This document shows, piece after piece, positions 9,806 to 16,340 of a stretch of DNA of 64,000 nt. Made by a program: the position numbers and the translations under genes. The notes beneath the pieces were generated by a model that did no database searches, had not been told where the DNA came from, and saw only the letters and a program-made list of their open reading frames with translations. The DNA comes from Proteiniborus sp. DW1 (GTDB taxonomy: Bacteria > Bacillota > Clostridia > Tissierellales > Proteiniboraceae): contig NZ_FMDO01000036.1 in the NCBI RefSeq assembly GCF_900095305.1, forward strand, positions 1 to 64,000. The letters run 5' to 3'. The first letter of the stretch is position 1; each line of letters begins with the position of its first letter.

Positions 9806-10429
9806 TTACTTTATTTTACGGTATACACCAATGATTTTTCCTAAGATTGAGACATCCTTAGTAATAATGGGATCCATAAATTGATTTTCCGGTTGAAGAC
9901 GTATATGATCCTTTTCTTTAAAAAATCTCTTAATGGTAGCTTCTTCTTCGAGAAGAGCAACAACTATGTCGCCATTAATTGCAGTGTTTTGTTGTTTAAC
10001 AAGTACTAAGTCTCCGTCAAGAATACCTGCTTCTATCATACTTTCTCCTCTTACTTTTAACATAAATACAGAATCGTTTTCTACAAATTCAATAGGGAGA
10101 GGAAAGGTATCTTCTATATTTTCTACTGCAAGAATAGGTTCACCTGCAGTGACTTTACCTACAATGGGAACATTAATAATTTCTCTTCTTGGAAATGGGA
10201 TAATACTATCAGTTCTATCTAAAATCTCAATTGCTCTTGGTTTAGTAGGGTCTCTTCTTATATATCCTTTTTTTTCTAATTTTTCAAGATGGGCATGAAC
10301 AGTAGAAGTAGATTTTAATCCTACTGCTTTACATATTTCCCTTACTGCAGGAGGATAGCCTTTAGAAAAAATCTCCTTCTTAATAAATTCAAGTATTTTT
10401 AGCTGTATTGACGATAAATCTTCATACAT
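9806..10429 (-). CDS. lexA: SOS repressor LexA
   Basis: Repressor of the DNA-damage regulon that self-cleaves when stimulated by RecA-ssDNA. The 207 residues have an N-terminal winged helix ([10 protein letters not shown] to about residue 70), the Ala95-Gly96 cleavage site in VTAGEP, catalytic Ser130 in VRGESM and Lys167 in EATIKR. The frame extends to 10489, but GAGGGGTG lies 8 nt upstream of ATG 10429, giving the standard start [10 protein letters not shown]. It is divergent from the yneA-like gene, with three LexA boxes between them, so autoregulation is expected. Confidence 0.97.
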   Translation of the reverse strand: MYEDLSSIQLKILEFIKKEIFSKGYPPAVREICKAVGLKSTSTVHAHLEKLEKKGYIRRDPTKPRAIEILDRTDSIIPFPRREIINVPIVGKVTAGEPILAVENIEDTFPLPIEFVENDSVFMLKVRGESMIEAGILDGDLVLVKQQNTAINGDIVVALLEEEATIKRFFKEKDHIRLQPENQFMDPIITKDVSILGKIIGVYRKIK

Positions 10430-10460
10430 TTTGGCACCCCTCAATAAAGTATTTGATGTT

Positions 10461-10499
10461 ATTATATCATAAAAAATTATAAATAGCAAACATTCGTTC
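10461..10499 (-). promoter_or_regulatory. lexA promoter with overlapping LexA box
   Basis: On the minus strand, -35 TTGCTA (10484-10489) and -10 TATAAT (10461-10466) are 17 bp apart. A LexA-box-like dyad at 10488-10499 (minus strand GAACGAATGTTT, one base off GAAC-N4-GTTC) touches the -35, consistent with autorepression. Confidence 0.75.
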
Positions 10500-10518
10500 G
10501 ATTTTTTTCAAAAACCTA

Positions 10519-10547
10519 TTGACAGGAACGTGTGTTCGAATTATAAT
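10519..10547 (+). promoter_or_regulatory. yneA promoter with LexA box in the spacer
   Basis: Consensus sigma-A promoter TTGACA (10519-10524), 17-bp spacer, TATAAT (10542-10547). The spacer contains the perfect LexA box GAACGTGTGTTC (10526-10537), so bound LexA would exclude RNA polymerase. Confidence 0.92.
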
Positions 10548-10556
10548 TAAGTTAAC

Positions 10557-10568
10557 GAACAAATGTTC
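10557..10568 (+). promoter_or_regulatory. Second LexA box upstream of yneA
   Basis: CGAACAAATGTTCT contains the perfect dyad GAAC-N4-GTTC at 10557-10568. It lies just downstream of the -10, at the expected transcription start, giving tight repression together with the spacer box. Confidence 0.88.
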
Positions 10569-10583
10569 TTTGGAGGTATTAAA

Positions 10584-10886
10584 ATGGGAAAAAGAAAAGT
10601 AAGAATTGTTAATAAAAAGAGATTTACTATTTTTTTAACTATTGTGTTTATTATTTTTACCATAATATTTACTGGGTTATGGAAGCTAAATTTAGCTTAT
10701 AGCTCAAATGATGGTAAATACATTGAGATGACCATATTGTCTGGAGATACTTTATGGGAGATTGCCAAGAGAAATAACCCCTATAATAAGGATGTTAGAA
10801 TTATTGTTCAAGAAATTATGGAGATGAATAATATGAAATCTGCTAGTATAAAAGCAGGTAGTGTTATTAAGATTCCTACATACTAA
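10584..10886 (+). CDS. yneA: LysM-domain SOS cell-division inhibitor, YneA-like
   Basis: A 100-residue membrane-anchored protein: a short basic cytoplasmic N-terminus, one transmembrane helix (about residues 13-33), then an extracellular LysM domain (about 48-100, SGDTLWEIAKRNNP to VIKIP). This matches Bacillus YneA, which delays septation during the SOS response. An upstream in-frame ATG at 10563 lies inside a LexA box and before the ribosome site; GGAGGT at 10572 selects ATG 10584. It is divergent from lexA and controlled by two LexA boxes, supporting the assignment even though LysM proteins in general have many roles. Confidence 0.88.
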   Translation: MGKRKVRIVNKKRFTIFLTIVFIIFTIIFTGLWKLNLAYSSNDGKYIEMTILSGDTLWEIAKRNNPYNKDVRIIVQEIMEMNNMKSASIKAGSVIKIPTY

Positions 10887-10906
10887 AAAATGAATTAGTT
10901 TTAGTT

Positions 10907-10945
10907 AAAGAAATAGACCATTAACTATCAAAGGTCTATTTCTTT
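10907..10945. terminator. Bidirectional terminator between yneA and the recombinase gene
   Basis: AAAGAAATAGACC (10907-10919) pairs perfectly with GGTCTATTTCTTT (10933-10945) between two convergent genes. A- and T-rich flanks allow use on both strands. Confidence 0.85.
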
Positions 10946-10987
10946 ATATATTAATAAAAATAGCAGAGAATATGATTTTTAAGACAT

Positions 10988-11944
10988 TCAAGAACGGTTT
11001 TTATTGGATAAAGGATTACTCTTGACAGCTTTTCTTAATCTATCGTCATCTAAATGAGTATATATTTGTGTAGTAGATACATTTTCATGACCTAATATTT
11101 GCTGTAAAGCTCTGATATCAACATTTCCATACTTATACATAAGAGTAGCAGCAGTATGTCTTAATTTGTGAGTCGAATACATTTCAGTATCTAATCCTGC
11201 ATTTTTTAAATACTTTTTTACTAAATATTGAACTGTCTTATTACTGATTCTGGTTTTTCTGTTGCTCAAGAAAAGGGCGTTAGGTGTTTTAATTCCTTCT
11301 GTAGGTCTAACACGTAAATATTCATTAATAGCATGAAGACATGCTTCATTTAAATAAATAGTACGTTCCTTATCACCTTTACCAACAACAGTTAATGTAT
11401 CGCCCTTGATTTTATCTACATCTATACTAACAAGCTCGGATAATCTCAAACCACAATTTAGAAAAAGGGTAATAATAGCATAATCTCTCTCTTTAAATGG
11501 ACCATCAATAGAGTCTAATAAGTTTTCTGCTTCTTCAAGAGAAAGATAAACAGGATGTCTAGTGCGTGTCTTTGGCGACTCTAAATCCAAGGCAGGATTA
11601 TAATCAATGATTCTGAGCTTAGAATGTAAGAATTTAAAGAAGGACCTAATGCTAGCGACTTTACGAGCTTTAGCATAATTTTTATTGTTACGTTCCTTAT
11701 CTACAAAAGATATGAAAGCATATAGGTCCTGTAAATTAACTCTCTTAATCAATTGTTCGTCAACATCGGAAATATCAATTTCATCAAATGGTGTATTTTT
11801 ATCTACAAGCTTATAGCGAATTTTAAGAAATCTAAAGAAAGTACGCAAATCGAAAAAGTATTCTTTTACGGTATTTTCGGATTTTCCCTTAATGGTTTCT
11901 GTGTAATTTAAGAAATCTTCTAATACTATTGGTAAGTTGTCCAT
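10988..11944 (-). CDS. Tyrosine recombinase (XerC/XerD-like)
   Basis: A 318-residue tyrosine site-specific recombinase with a SAM-like N-terminal core-binding domain (about 5-110) and a catalytic domain carrying the full set Arg167, Lys189, His259, Arg262, His286 and the nucleophile Tyr295 (GHENVSTTQIYTH). Size and motifs fit chromosomal XerC/XerD proteins rather than phage integrases, and no att site or phage gene is next to it. Chromosome-dimer resolution is a reasonable inference but not shown. AGGTGA lies 6 nt before the ATG. The promoter region contains a perfect palindrome with 13-bp arms. Confidence 0.9.
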   Translation of the reverse strand: MDNLPIVLEDFLNYTETIKGKSENTVKEYFFDLRTFFRFLKIRYKLVDKNTPFDEIDISDVDEQLIKRVNLQDLYAFISFVDKERNNKNYAKARKVASIRSFFKFLHSKLRIIDYNPALDLESPKTRTRHPVYLSLEEAENLLDSIDGPFKERDYAIITLFLNCGLRLSELVSIDVDKIKGDTLTVVGKGDKERTIYLNEACLHAINEYLRVRPTEGIKTPNALFLSNRKTRISNKTVQYLVKKYLKNAGLDTEMYSTHKLRHTAATLMYKYGNVDIRALQQILGHENVSTTQIYTHLDDDRLRKAVKSNPLSNKNRS

Positions 11945-11956
11945 TTTTTCACCTCA

Positions 11957-11986
11957 AATTATACAAAATATACATTTTGTATAATT
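11957..11986. repeat. Perfect 30-bp inverted repeat upstream of the recombinase
   Basis: AATTATACAAAAT (11957-11969), centre ATAC, ATTTTGTATAATT (11974-11986). It lies between a minus-strand TATAAT (11984-11989) and the ribosome site of the recombinase gene. It can equally be read as 11-bp arms around a 6-bp centre, the geometry of Xer core sites. An autoregulatory operator is the simpler reading. Confidence 0.8.
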
Positions 11987-12341
11987 ATATTCTACATTTT
12001 TTAGAGAAATCCTTCTTAAATTAAGAATAATTTTATTGAATTCTGAGCTTTTATATAATGTTTGCTTTAGAAATATAATTAACAATCATGACTATTATTA
12101 ATAATTTGCTTAAAGTCTATATTTTAAATCTATATTTTTAATGATTTATGGCCAAAATTGCTGCTGAATTATGTTTCTCAATTAAAAATTTCAAGATCCT
12201 ATGATATTAATTTTTTTGAAGCAAATTATCAACAATTAGCGTTTTAAATCGTTTTTAAGCATAATTTTATATGTTATGATATAAAACCATTAGTAAGCAA
12301 AAATAACGTCTTTATTTCTCAAATTTAGAGCCGGTATTTTT

Positions 12342-12377
12342 GTGATTTATAAAAAATGATGATTTTTGATAAATCAC
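12342..12377 (+). terminator. Imperfect 16-bp stem-loop with T-rich tail
   Basis: GTGATTTATAAAAAAT (12342-12357) pairs with ATTTTTGATAAATCAC (12362-12377) with one mismatch and a 4-nt loop. A T-rich stretch follows on the plus strand. No plus-strand gene ends nearby, so its role is unclear. Confidence 0.4.
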
Positions 12378-12487
12378 TTATTATTTTTGTTTTTTCTATA
12401 AAATAATATGAATACTTTTTTATAAAATGACTTTACTTGTTTATATAATACTATGCTATAAAAGCCTTGTATATTTTAAAACACTTA

Positions 12488-12524
12488 CATAAAGTTAACA
12501 TAATATAATTATGTTAACTTTATG
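12488..12524. repeat. Perfect 37-bp palindrome
   Basis: Two 17-bp arms, CATAAAGTTAACATAAT (12488-12504) and its exact complement (12508-12524), flank the centre ATA. There is no T tract, so it does not look like a terminator. It stands alone in the gene-free region. Confidence 0.8.
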
Positions 12525-12598
12525 ATTATAGATAACCTAATAATTAAAGAAAATTCATACATAATAATTTATTTAAATGATAAAAATAATCAAAAAAT

Positions 12599-12630
12599 AA
12601 ATACTACACACAAAACTGTATGTAGTATTT
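12599..12630 (-). terminator. Terminator of the redox operon
   Basis: AAATACTACA (12599-12608) pairs with TGTAGTATTT (12621-12630), with a further ACA/TGT inner stem. On the minus strand the right-hand arm is followed by a T-rich tail. It lies about 125 nt past the last gene of the operon. Confidence 0.7.
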
Positions 12631-12643
12631 TAATATCACTATT

Positions 12644-12754
12644 TTACTCCCCTGCTAATAAATGAATAACTTGAACTTCATCATCATAATTTCAGCGACT
12701 TTTAAAAATGCTTTCCTTGAATTCTTTTCTCAAAATATGTTTGTGAGTTCTGTA
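12644..12754 (-). pseudogene. Possible coding remnant after the dehydrogenase gene
   Basis: Directly after the stop at 12755, the same frame continues for 36 codons with one further internal TGA and closes with a sensible protein-like end (DDEVQVIHLLAGE then TAA). There is no start codon with a ribosome site. It could be a decayed small gene or chance; I do not recognise the family. Confidence 0.25.
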
Positions 12755-13903
12755 TCATACTACTGAAGGTTCAAATACTAACTCGCCTTTTTCAAATCTT
12801 TCAAGAGTAAGTCTACTAATATCAATGGTATTTTTTTCACCTAGTATTTGCTCAGTTATAAGTAATCCTGACATTGGCCCTAGCATAAAACCATGACCAC
12901 TAAATCCAATAGCCAAATAGAATCCTTCTACACCCTTTACAGGACCATAAATAGGATGTTTATCAGGAGTCATATTATATAGACCGGCCCATTGTCTTAT
13001 AACTCTTAATTCTCCAACAGGAGGAAGCAATTCTACAACTGTCTTAGCCATTTCATCTAAGAAATGCCAGCTTGATGTTACTCTTAAGTCTCTAGGTTCA
13101 CTATCATCACCTCTACCCATAATAAAAGAACCATGGGGAGTCTGCTGACAGTATATATTTAATGAAAATGACATAACCATAGGGTCTTGCATTGGTTCTA
13201 CAGGCTCAGTTACTAATATCTGATGCCTTTCTGAATATACAGGAATGTCTACACCTACCATATCTGCTATTAGCTTAGAATATCCGCCAGCAGCATTAAC
13301 TACTATATTAGTAGATATCTCTCCTTTATTAGTAATAACTCCCTTAATTTTTCCATTTTCAACTTTTATTCCTAATACCTCTGTAAATGTATATATTTTA
13401 ACTCCTAATTTCTTAGCTGCTTTTGCATATGCATCCGTAGTTAAAAATGGGTTTAAATGTCCGTCCTTTGGGCAAAAAGTAGCACTTCTAATAATATTTG
13501 TATTTAAATAAGGCACTATTTCTTTTGCTTCCTGTGGTGTAATGTATTCTACAGGTATACCTAAGGATTTTTGTAATTCTACATTCTTTTTAAACTGTGC
13601 ATCTTCTTTTTCGGTAGTAGAAACTAATAAATATCCTCCTTGATGAAATTCAATATCTCCATCATATTCTAGCTCTTCATTTGCTGTTTCAAAGAATTTA
13701 ATACTCTCCATTGCCAATCTGCAATTCATTTCAGTACCCCATTGTTGTCTAACACCTGCTCCACATCTGCCTGTTGCACCACTTGCAAGAAACTTTTTTT
13801 CTAGTACAACAACATCTCTTATACCTTTTTTTGCTAGATTATAAGCTATAGAACAACCTGTTACTCCACCACCAATAATTATAACATCAGCTGTTTTAAT
13901 CAT
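12755..13903 (-). CDS. FAD-dependent amino-acid dehydrogenase subunit (DAO family, PdhB/LhpB-like)
   Basis: Catalytic flavoprotein of the D-amino-acid-oxidase fold, 382 residues, with N-terminal dinucleotide motif IIGGGVTGCSIAYNLAKKG and the family motif RCGAGVRQQWGTE. It resembles the beta subunit of archaeal dye-linked L-proline dehydrogenase (PDH1), D-hydroxyproline dehydrogenase LhpB and sarcosine-oxidase-like proteins. The substrate is therefore probably an imino or N-alkyl amino acid; proline or hydroxyproline is an inference. The frame extends to 13918, but GGAGGTG lies 6 nt before ATG 13903. It overlaps the upstream gene by 8 nt and is the last gene of a five-gene operon. Confidence 0.85.
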   Translation of the reverse strand: MIKTADVIIIGGGVTGCSIAYNLAKKGIRDVVVLEKKFLASGATGRCGAGVRQQWGTEMNCRLAMESIKFFETANEELEYDGDIEFHQGGYLLVSTTEKEDAQFKKNVELQKSLGIPVEYITPQEAKEIVPYLNTNIIRSATFCPKDGHLNPFLTTDAYAKAAKKLGVKIYTFTEVLGIKVENGKIKGVITNKGEISTNIVVNAAGGYSKLIADMVGVDIPVYSERHQILVTEPVEPMQDPMVMSFSLNIYCQQTPHGSFIMGRGDDSEPRDLRVTSSWHFLDEMAKTVVELLPPVGELRVIRQWAGLYNMTPDKHPIYGPVKGVEGFYLAIGFSGHGFMLGPMSGLLITEQILGEKNTIDISRLTLERFEKGELVFEPSVV

Positions 13904-14174
13904 TAAATTCACCTCCATTTAATATTTGCCTTATTTTGATTCCTGCTACTGGAGGTCTACTTACACAAACATCTAGCTCGGCTATATTAAGACCAGTATA
14001 ATTAGCGATTTCTCTTAATATAAGCTGACTACAGGTTCTTCCTTGACATGGTCCCATTCCAGCTCGAGAAATCCTTTTAATTTCATCTAATGTTGTATAA
14101 CCATCTTGAATTAGCGTTCTGATATCTTCTAAGGTAAGATCTGAACATCTACAAACTATAGTATCATTATTCAT
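13896..14174 (-). CDS. BFD-like [2Fe-2S] protein of the dehydrogenase complex
   Basis: A 92-residue protein with the bacterioferritin-associated-ferredoxin type cluster site: Cys8-x-Cys10 near the N-terminus (IVCRCSD) and a CQGRTC pair about 35 residues later, preceded by the helical segment typical of Fer2_BFD. It corresponds in size to the 10-kDa PdhX-type subunit of the archaeal proline dehydrogenase complex. In related enzymes this domain is fused to the C-terminus of the FAD/NAD(P) subunit; here it is separate. It overlaps both neighbours by 8 nt, implying coupled translation. Confidence 0.85.
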   Translation of the reverse strand: MNNDTIVCRCSDLTLEDIRTLIQDGYTTLDEIKRISRAGMGPCQGRTCSQLILREIANYTGLNIAELDVCVSRPPVAGIKIRQILNGGEFND

Positions 14175-14667
14175 GAGTCATGTCCCCCATTCCTATATTT
14201 CTAAAATCATATAAAAATTGTCTATTGACTGCTACGTCTATTATGGCAGTTTTATCAAAGGATTTTGGATTTAGCACTCTTACTACCCTTACATCAGTTA
14301 TATATTCCCCACTTCTATCTAAACCTTTAACAATGTCCCCCTTATTAGGGAGAGGTAAAAATTCATAAGGAATTCTAATCAATATTTCATTATCTGAATA
14401 ACTACCGTCTACAACCATAATAGCTAATCCTGGACATTTGCTTATACATATACCGCAACCATTGCAATTTTCAACATTTAGTGAGGGCAAATCATTTATA
14501 TCATTCATAGAATTCATTGCATTACATGGACAAGATGTTGAACAAGGATTGCAAGGAATACTCTGAAAGCACTCAACAACAGCTACTGGACCACGATTTA
14601 TCCTATCTAAACTAGGAAATGCTTTTTCTATTAAATCTTTTGTAGGAATTCCTGTGTATTCAATCAT
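14167..14667 (-). CDS. 4Fe-4S ferredoxin-like subunit of the dehydrogenase complex
   Basis: A 166-residue iron-sulfur protein with two cysteine clusters: CNPCSTSCPC near residue 39 and CNGCGICISKCP near residue 69, then a cysteine-free C-terminal half of unknown fold. The size (about 18 kDa) and content match the small ferredoxin subunit of the four-subunit PDH1 complex. It presumably relays electrons between the flavin subunits and an external acceptor. It lies between the FAD subunit gene, to which it abuts directly, and the BFD-like gene, with an 8-nt overlap. Confidence 0.85.
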   Translation of the reverse strand: MIEYTGIPTKDLIEKAFPSLDRINRGPVAVVECFQSIPCNPCSTSCPCNAMNSMNDINDLPSLNVENCNGCGICISKCPGLAIMVVDGSYSDNEILIRIPYEFLPLPNKGDIVKGLDRSGEYITDVRVVRVLNPKSFDKTAIIDVAVNRQFLYDFRNIGMGDMTHE

Positions 14668-15756
14668 TTAGATCACCTCTCTGACAATTTTACTAATTCC
14701 ATTTCTAATCTTTTCTCCTACTATTCCTGAACGTAAGGAGTTTAACTGAGAAATATAATCTTTTCTAAGTTCTGTAAAGTCTTTGTGTTCAAATCCTATA
14801 CTTTTTGCAGCACATAAACCAGCTAAATATCCTTCAACCATGGCACTACTAGCTTCCTCTACTCCTGAAACGTCACCAGCTACATAAATATTTTTTTTGG
14901 TAGTTTGATAATTTTCATCTCTTATTGGAACCAATCCACCTAGTTCAGGAACATACTTCATTTCACACCCAGCCTGCATAATTAGTTCAGTTAATGGAGT
15001 TAGCCCTACAGAAACACACATAACATCTACATCAAATTCTATTTCAGTGCCTTTTATGGAATTCCATTCACTGTCTAATTTACATACAACAGCTTTCTCT
15101 AAGTAATTACCTCCAATTGCTTCTTTTACTGTGTACCTAGTTAGAATTGGAATTCCCACTCTTCTGATTTTAGAGGCGTGTACTAAGTAACCACCAATTT
15201 TTGGCGCTGCATCAATAATGGCTTCTACTTTTACACCTGCTTGCATTAACTGGTAGCTTACTATTAAACCTATATTACCTGCACCAACCATTAAGACTTT
15301 ATTTCCGGGCTTAATGCCATGTACATTCATAAGAGTTTGAACAGCACCTGCTCCATAAATTCCTGGCAAATCATTATTAGGAAAAGCTAATACCTTTTCG
15401 CTAGCACCAGTTGCAACTAGAATTGCCTTAGGATTTACCTTTATATATTTACTATCGTAATCTATAGTAATAACCCCATCTTCATATATTCCCAAAACGG
15501 TAGCATCAGTCATTATTTCAACGTTATTTTTAAACTTCATTAAGTTATCTAACAAAATTTTAGCTATACTAATTCCTCTTGTAGAAGCATACTGCTTTTC
15601 AGAACCAAAAAACATATGAGTCTGCTTTATAAGTTGTCCACCTAGTTCTTTATTTCTATCTATTAACAATACTTTAGTGCCACTTGATGCAGCACTAATA
15701 GCCGCACACAATCCTGCTGGTCCCCCACCTATAACAGCTAAATCAACGTACTTCAT
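14668..15756 (-). CDS. FAD/NAD(P)-dependent oxidoreductase subunit (HcnB/LhpF/PdhA-like)
   Basis: A 362-residue pyridine-nucleotide-disulfide-oxidoreductase-fold flavoprotein with FAD motif GGGPAG (10-15), a second dinucleotide motif GAGNIG in the middle, and the C-terminal FAD motif region YVAGDVSG. It matches the electron-transfer flavin subunit of hydrogen-cyanide-synthase, D-hydroxyproline dehydrogenase and archaeal PDH1 complexes. In many relatives the Fer2 domain is fused N-terminally and the BFD domain C-terminally; here both are separate genes. It overlaps the upstream Fer2 gene by 14 nt. Whether NAD(P) is actually used is not known. Confidence 0.85.
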   Translation of the reverse strand: MKYVDLAVIGGGPAGLCAAISAASSGTKVLLIDRNKELGGQLIKQTHMFFGSEKQYASTRGISIAKILLDNLMKFKNNVEIMTDATVLGIYEDGVITIDYDSKYIKVNPKAILVATGASEKVLAFPNNDLPGIYGAGAVQTLMNVHGIKPGNKVLMVGAGNIGLIVSYQLMQAGVKVEAIIDAAPKIGGYLVHASKIRRVGIPILTRYTVKEAIGGNYLEKAVVCKLDSEWNSIKGTEIEFDVDVMCVSVGLTPLTELIMQAGCEMKYVPELGGLVPIRDENYQTTKKNIYVAGDVSGVEEASSAMVEGYLAGLCAAKSIGFEHKDFTELRKDYISQLNSLRSGIVGEKIRNGISKIVREVI

Positions 15757-16060
15757 AAGTTATAACCCCCTTTCCTTGTTGGGTCTCAACAACCATTCCA
15801 TCTTTTAGTTCAGTTATGCAAGTGCGAATATTCGGCTCACCATTTACTATCATGTTGCATGATGAACAATTACCGATTGCACAATAAAAGCCTCTTGGCC
15901 TTTGCTTAAATATGCTTTTCCCCAGTACTTTTACTCCAGCAGCATGTAGTGCTGCTGCAATGGTTTCTCCTTTATACCCTTCTAACTCTTCGCCATTAAA
16001 AGTGAACTTAATTTTTTCTCCTCTATTAAATTCTAATATTGGATGGTTTTTGATTCTCAT
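15743..16060 (-). CDS. [2Fe-2S] ferredoxin-domain subunit (Fer2_4; HcnA/LhpE-like)
   Basis: First gene of the redox operon: 105 residues with a Fer2_4 plant-type ferredoxin domain, as in the N-terminus of sarcosine oxidase alpha. The cluster cysteines are in CAIGNCSSC with the fourth in IRTC. It has a strong AAGGAGG ribosome site 7 nt before the ATG. Transcription is predicted from the sigma-54 promoter 57-72 nt upstream. Together with the next gene it corresponds to a split form of the PdhA alpha subunit. Confidence 0.88.
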   Translation of the reverse strand: MRIKNHPILEFNRGEKIKFTFNGEELEGYKGETIAAALHAAGVKVLGKSIFKQRPRGFYCAIGNCSSCNMIVNGEPNIRTCITELKDGMVVETQQGKGVITYEVR

Positions 16061-16116
16061 TCTTTTCCTCCTTATATACTATTTATACTTTTTATTGCAA
16101 TGTATAATATAGATAT

Positions 16117-16132
16117 AGCAAAAAATATACCA
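16117..16132 (-). promoter_or_regulatory. Sigma-54 (-24/-12) promoter of the redox operon
   Basis: On the minus strand, TGGTATA-TTTT-TTGCT matches the TGGYAYR-N4-TTGCW consensus at every position, with the required 10 bases between GG and GC. The predicted start is about 45 nt before the first ATG. A sigma-54 activator gene and three dyads lie directly upstream, which makes chance unlikely. Confidence 0.9.
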
Positions 16133-16189
16133 ACTATTTAATAAAATAAATGTGTATTTTTCAAAGCTAGATATTTATCAAAAACATAA

Positions 16190-16205
16190 AGTCAGAAAAT
16201 TGACA
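16190..16205. promoter_or_regulatory. Activator-site dyad 1 (GTCA-N6-TGAC)
   Basis: AGTCAGAAAATTGACA is one of three similar 16-bp dyads between the activator gene and the sigma-54 promoter. It is centred about 65 bp upstream of the -24 element, a usual enhancer distance. Confidence 0.7.
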
Positions 16206-16300
16206 ACATTTATAAAATTCAAAATTTAACTATTAGTTTAATTTAAGACTATATAATTGTTTTCAAAAAAATAAAATAAAAAACACAAGCAAAAAAATAA

Positions 16301-16316
16301 TGTCAAATACTTGACA
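16301..16316. promoter_or_regulatory. Activator-site dyad 2 (GTCA-N6-TGAC)
   Basis: TGTCAAATACTTGACA has perfect TGTCAA/TTGACA arms. It is centred 19 bp from dyad 3, close to two helical turns, suggesting cooperative binding of activator dimers. Confidence 0.78.
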
Positions 16317-16319
16317 CAA

Positions 16320-16335
16320 AGTCAGATATTTGACA
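16320..16335. promoter_or_regulatory. Activator-site dyad 3 (GTCA-N6-TGAC)
   Basis: AGTCAGATATTTGACA is the third member of the dyad set and lies just beyond the stop codon of the activator gene. Confidence 0.75.
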
Positions 16336-16340
16336 TCTCT

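Larger units (their letters stand above)
11987..12754. other. Gene-free AT-rich region of about 770 bp
   Basis: No credible coding frame with a ribosome site is present on either strand. The stretch contains an imperfect hairpin at 12342-12377, a perfect palindrome at 12488-12524, a minus-strand terminator at 12599-12630 and a possible gene remnant at 12644-12754. It separates the recombinase from the redox operon and coincides with the edge of the inverted core block. Confidence 0.7.

Noticed and set aside
10988-11944. Integrase of a prophage or genomic island
   Set aside because: There are no phage genes, tRNA target or direct att repeats nearby, and protein size and motifs fit a housekeeping Xer-type enzyme.
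11957-11986. Chromosomal dif site
   Set aside because: The 11-6-11 geometry fits, but the arms lack the TATAAT/TTATGT-type Firmicute dif core, and promoter location favours an operator. Kept as a finding, not called as dif.
12136-12200. Short frame beginning MAKIAAEL in the gene-free region
   Set aside because: It has only 18 codons and no Shine-Dalgarno; coding cannot be supported.
12755-12757. TGA read as selenocysteine in the dehydrogenase
   Set aside because: The protein already has full family length at this stop, the following codons include another TGA, and no SECIS stem-loop is visible.
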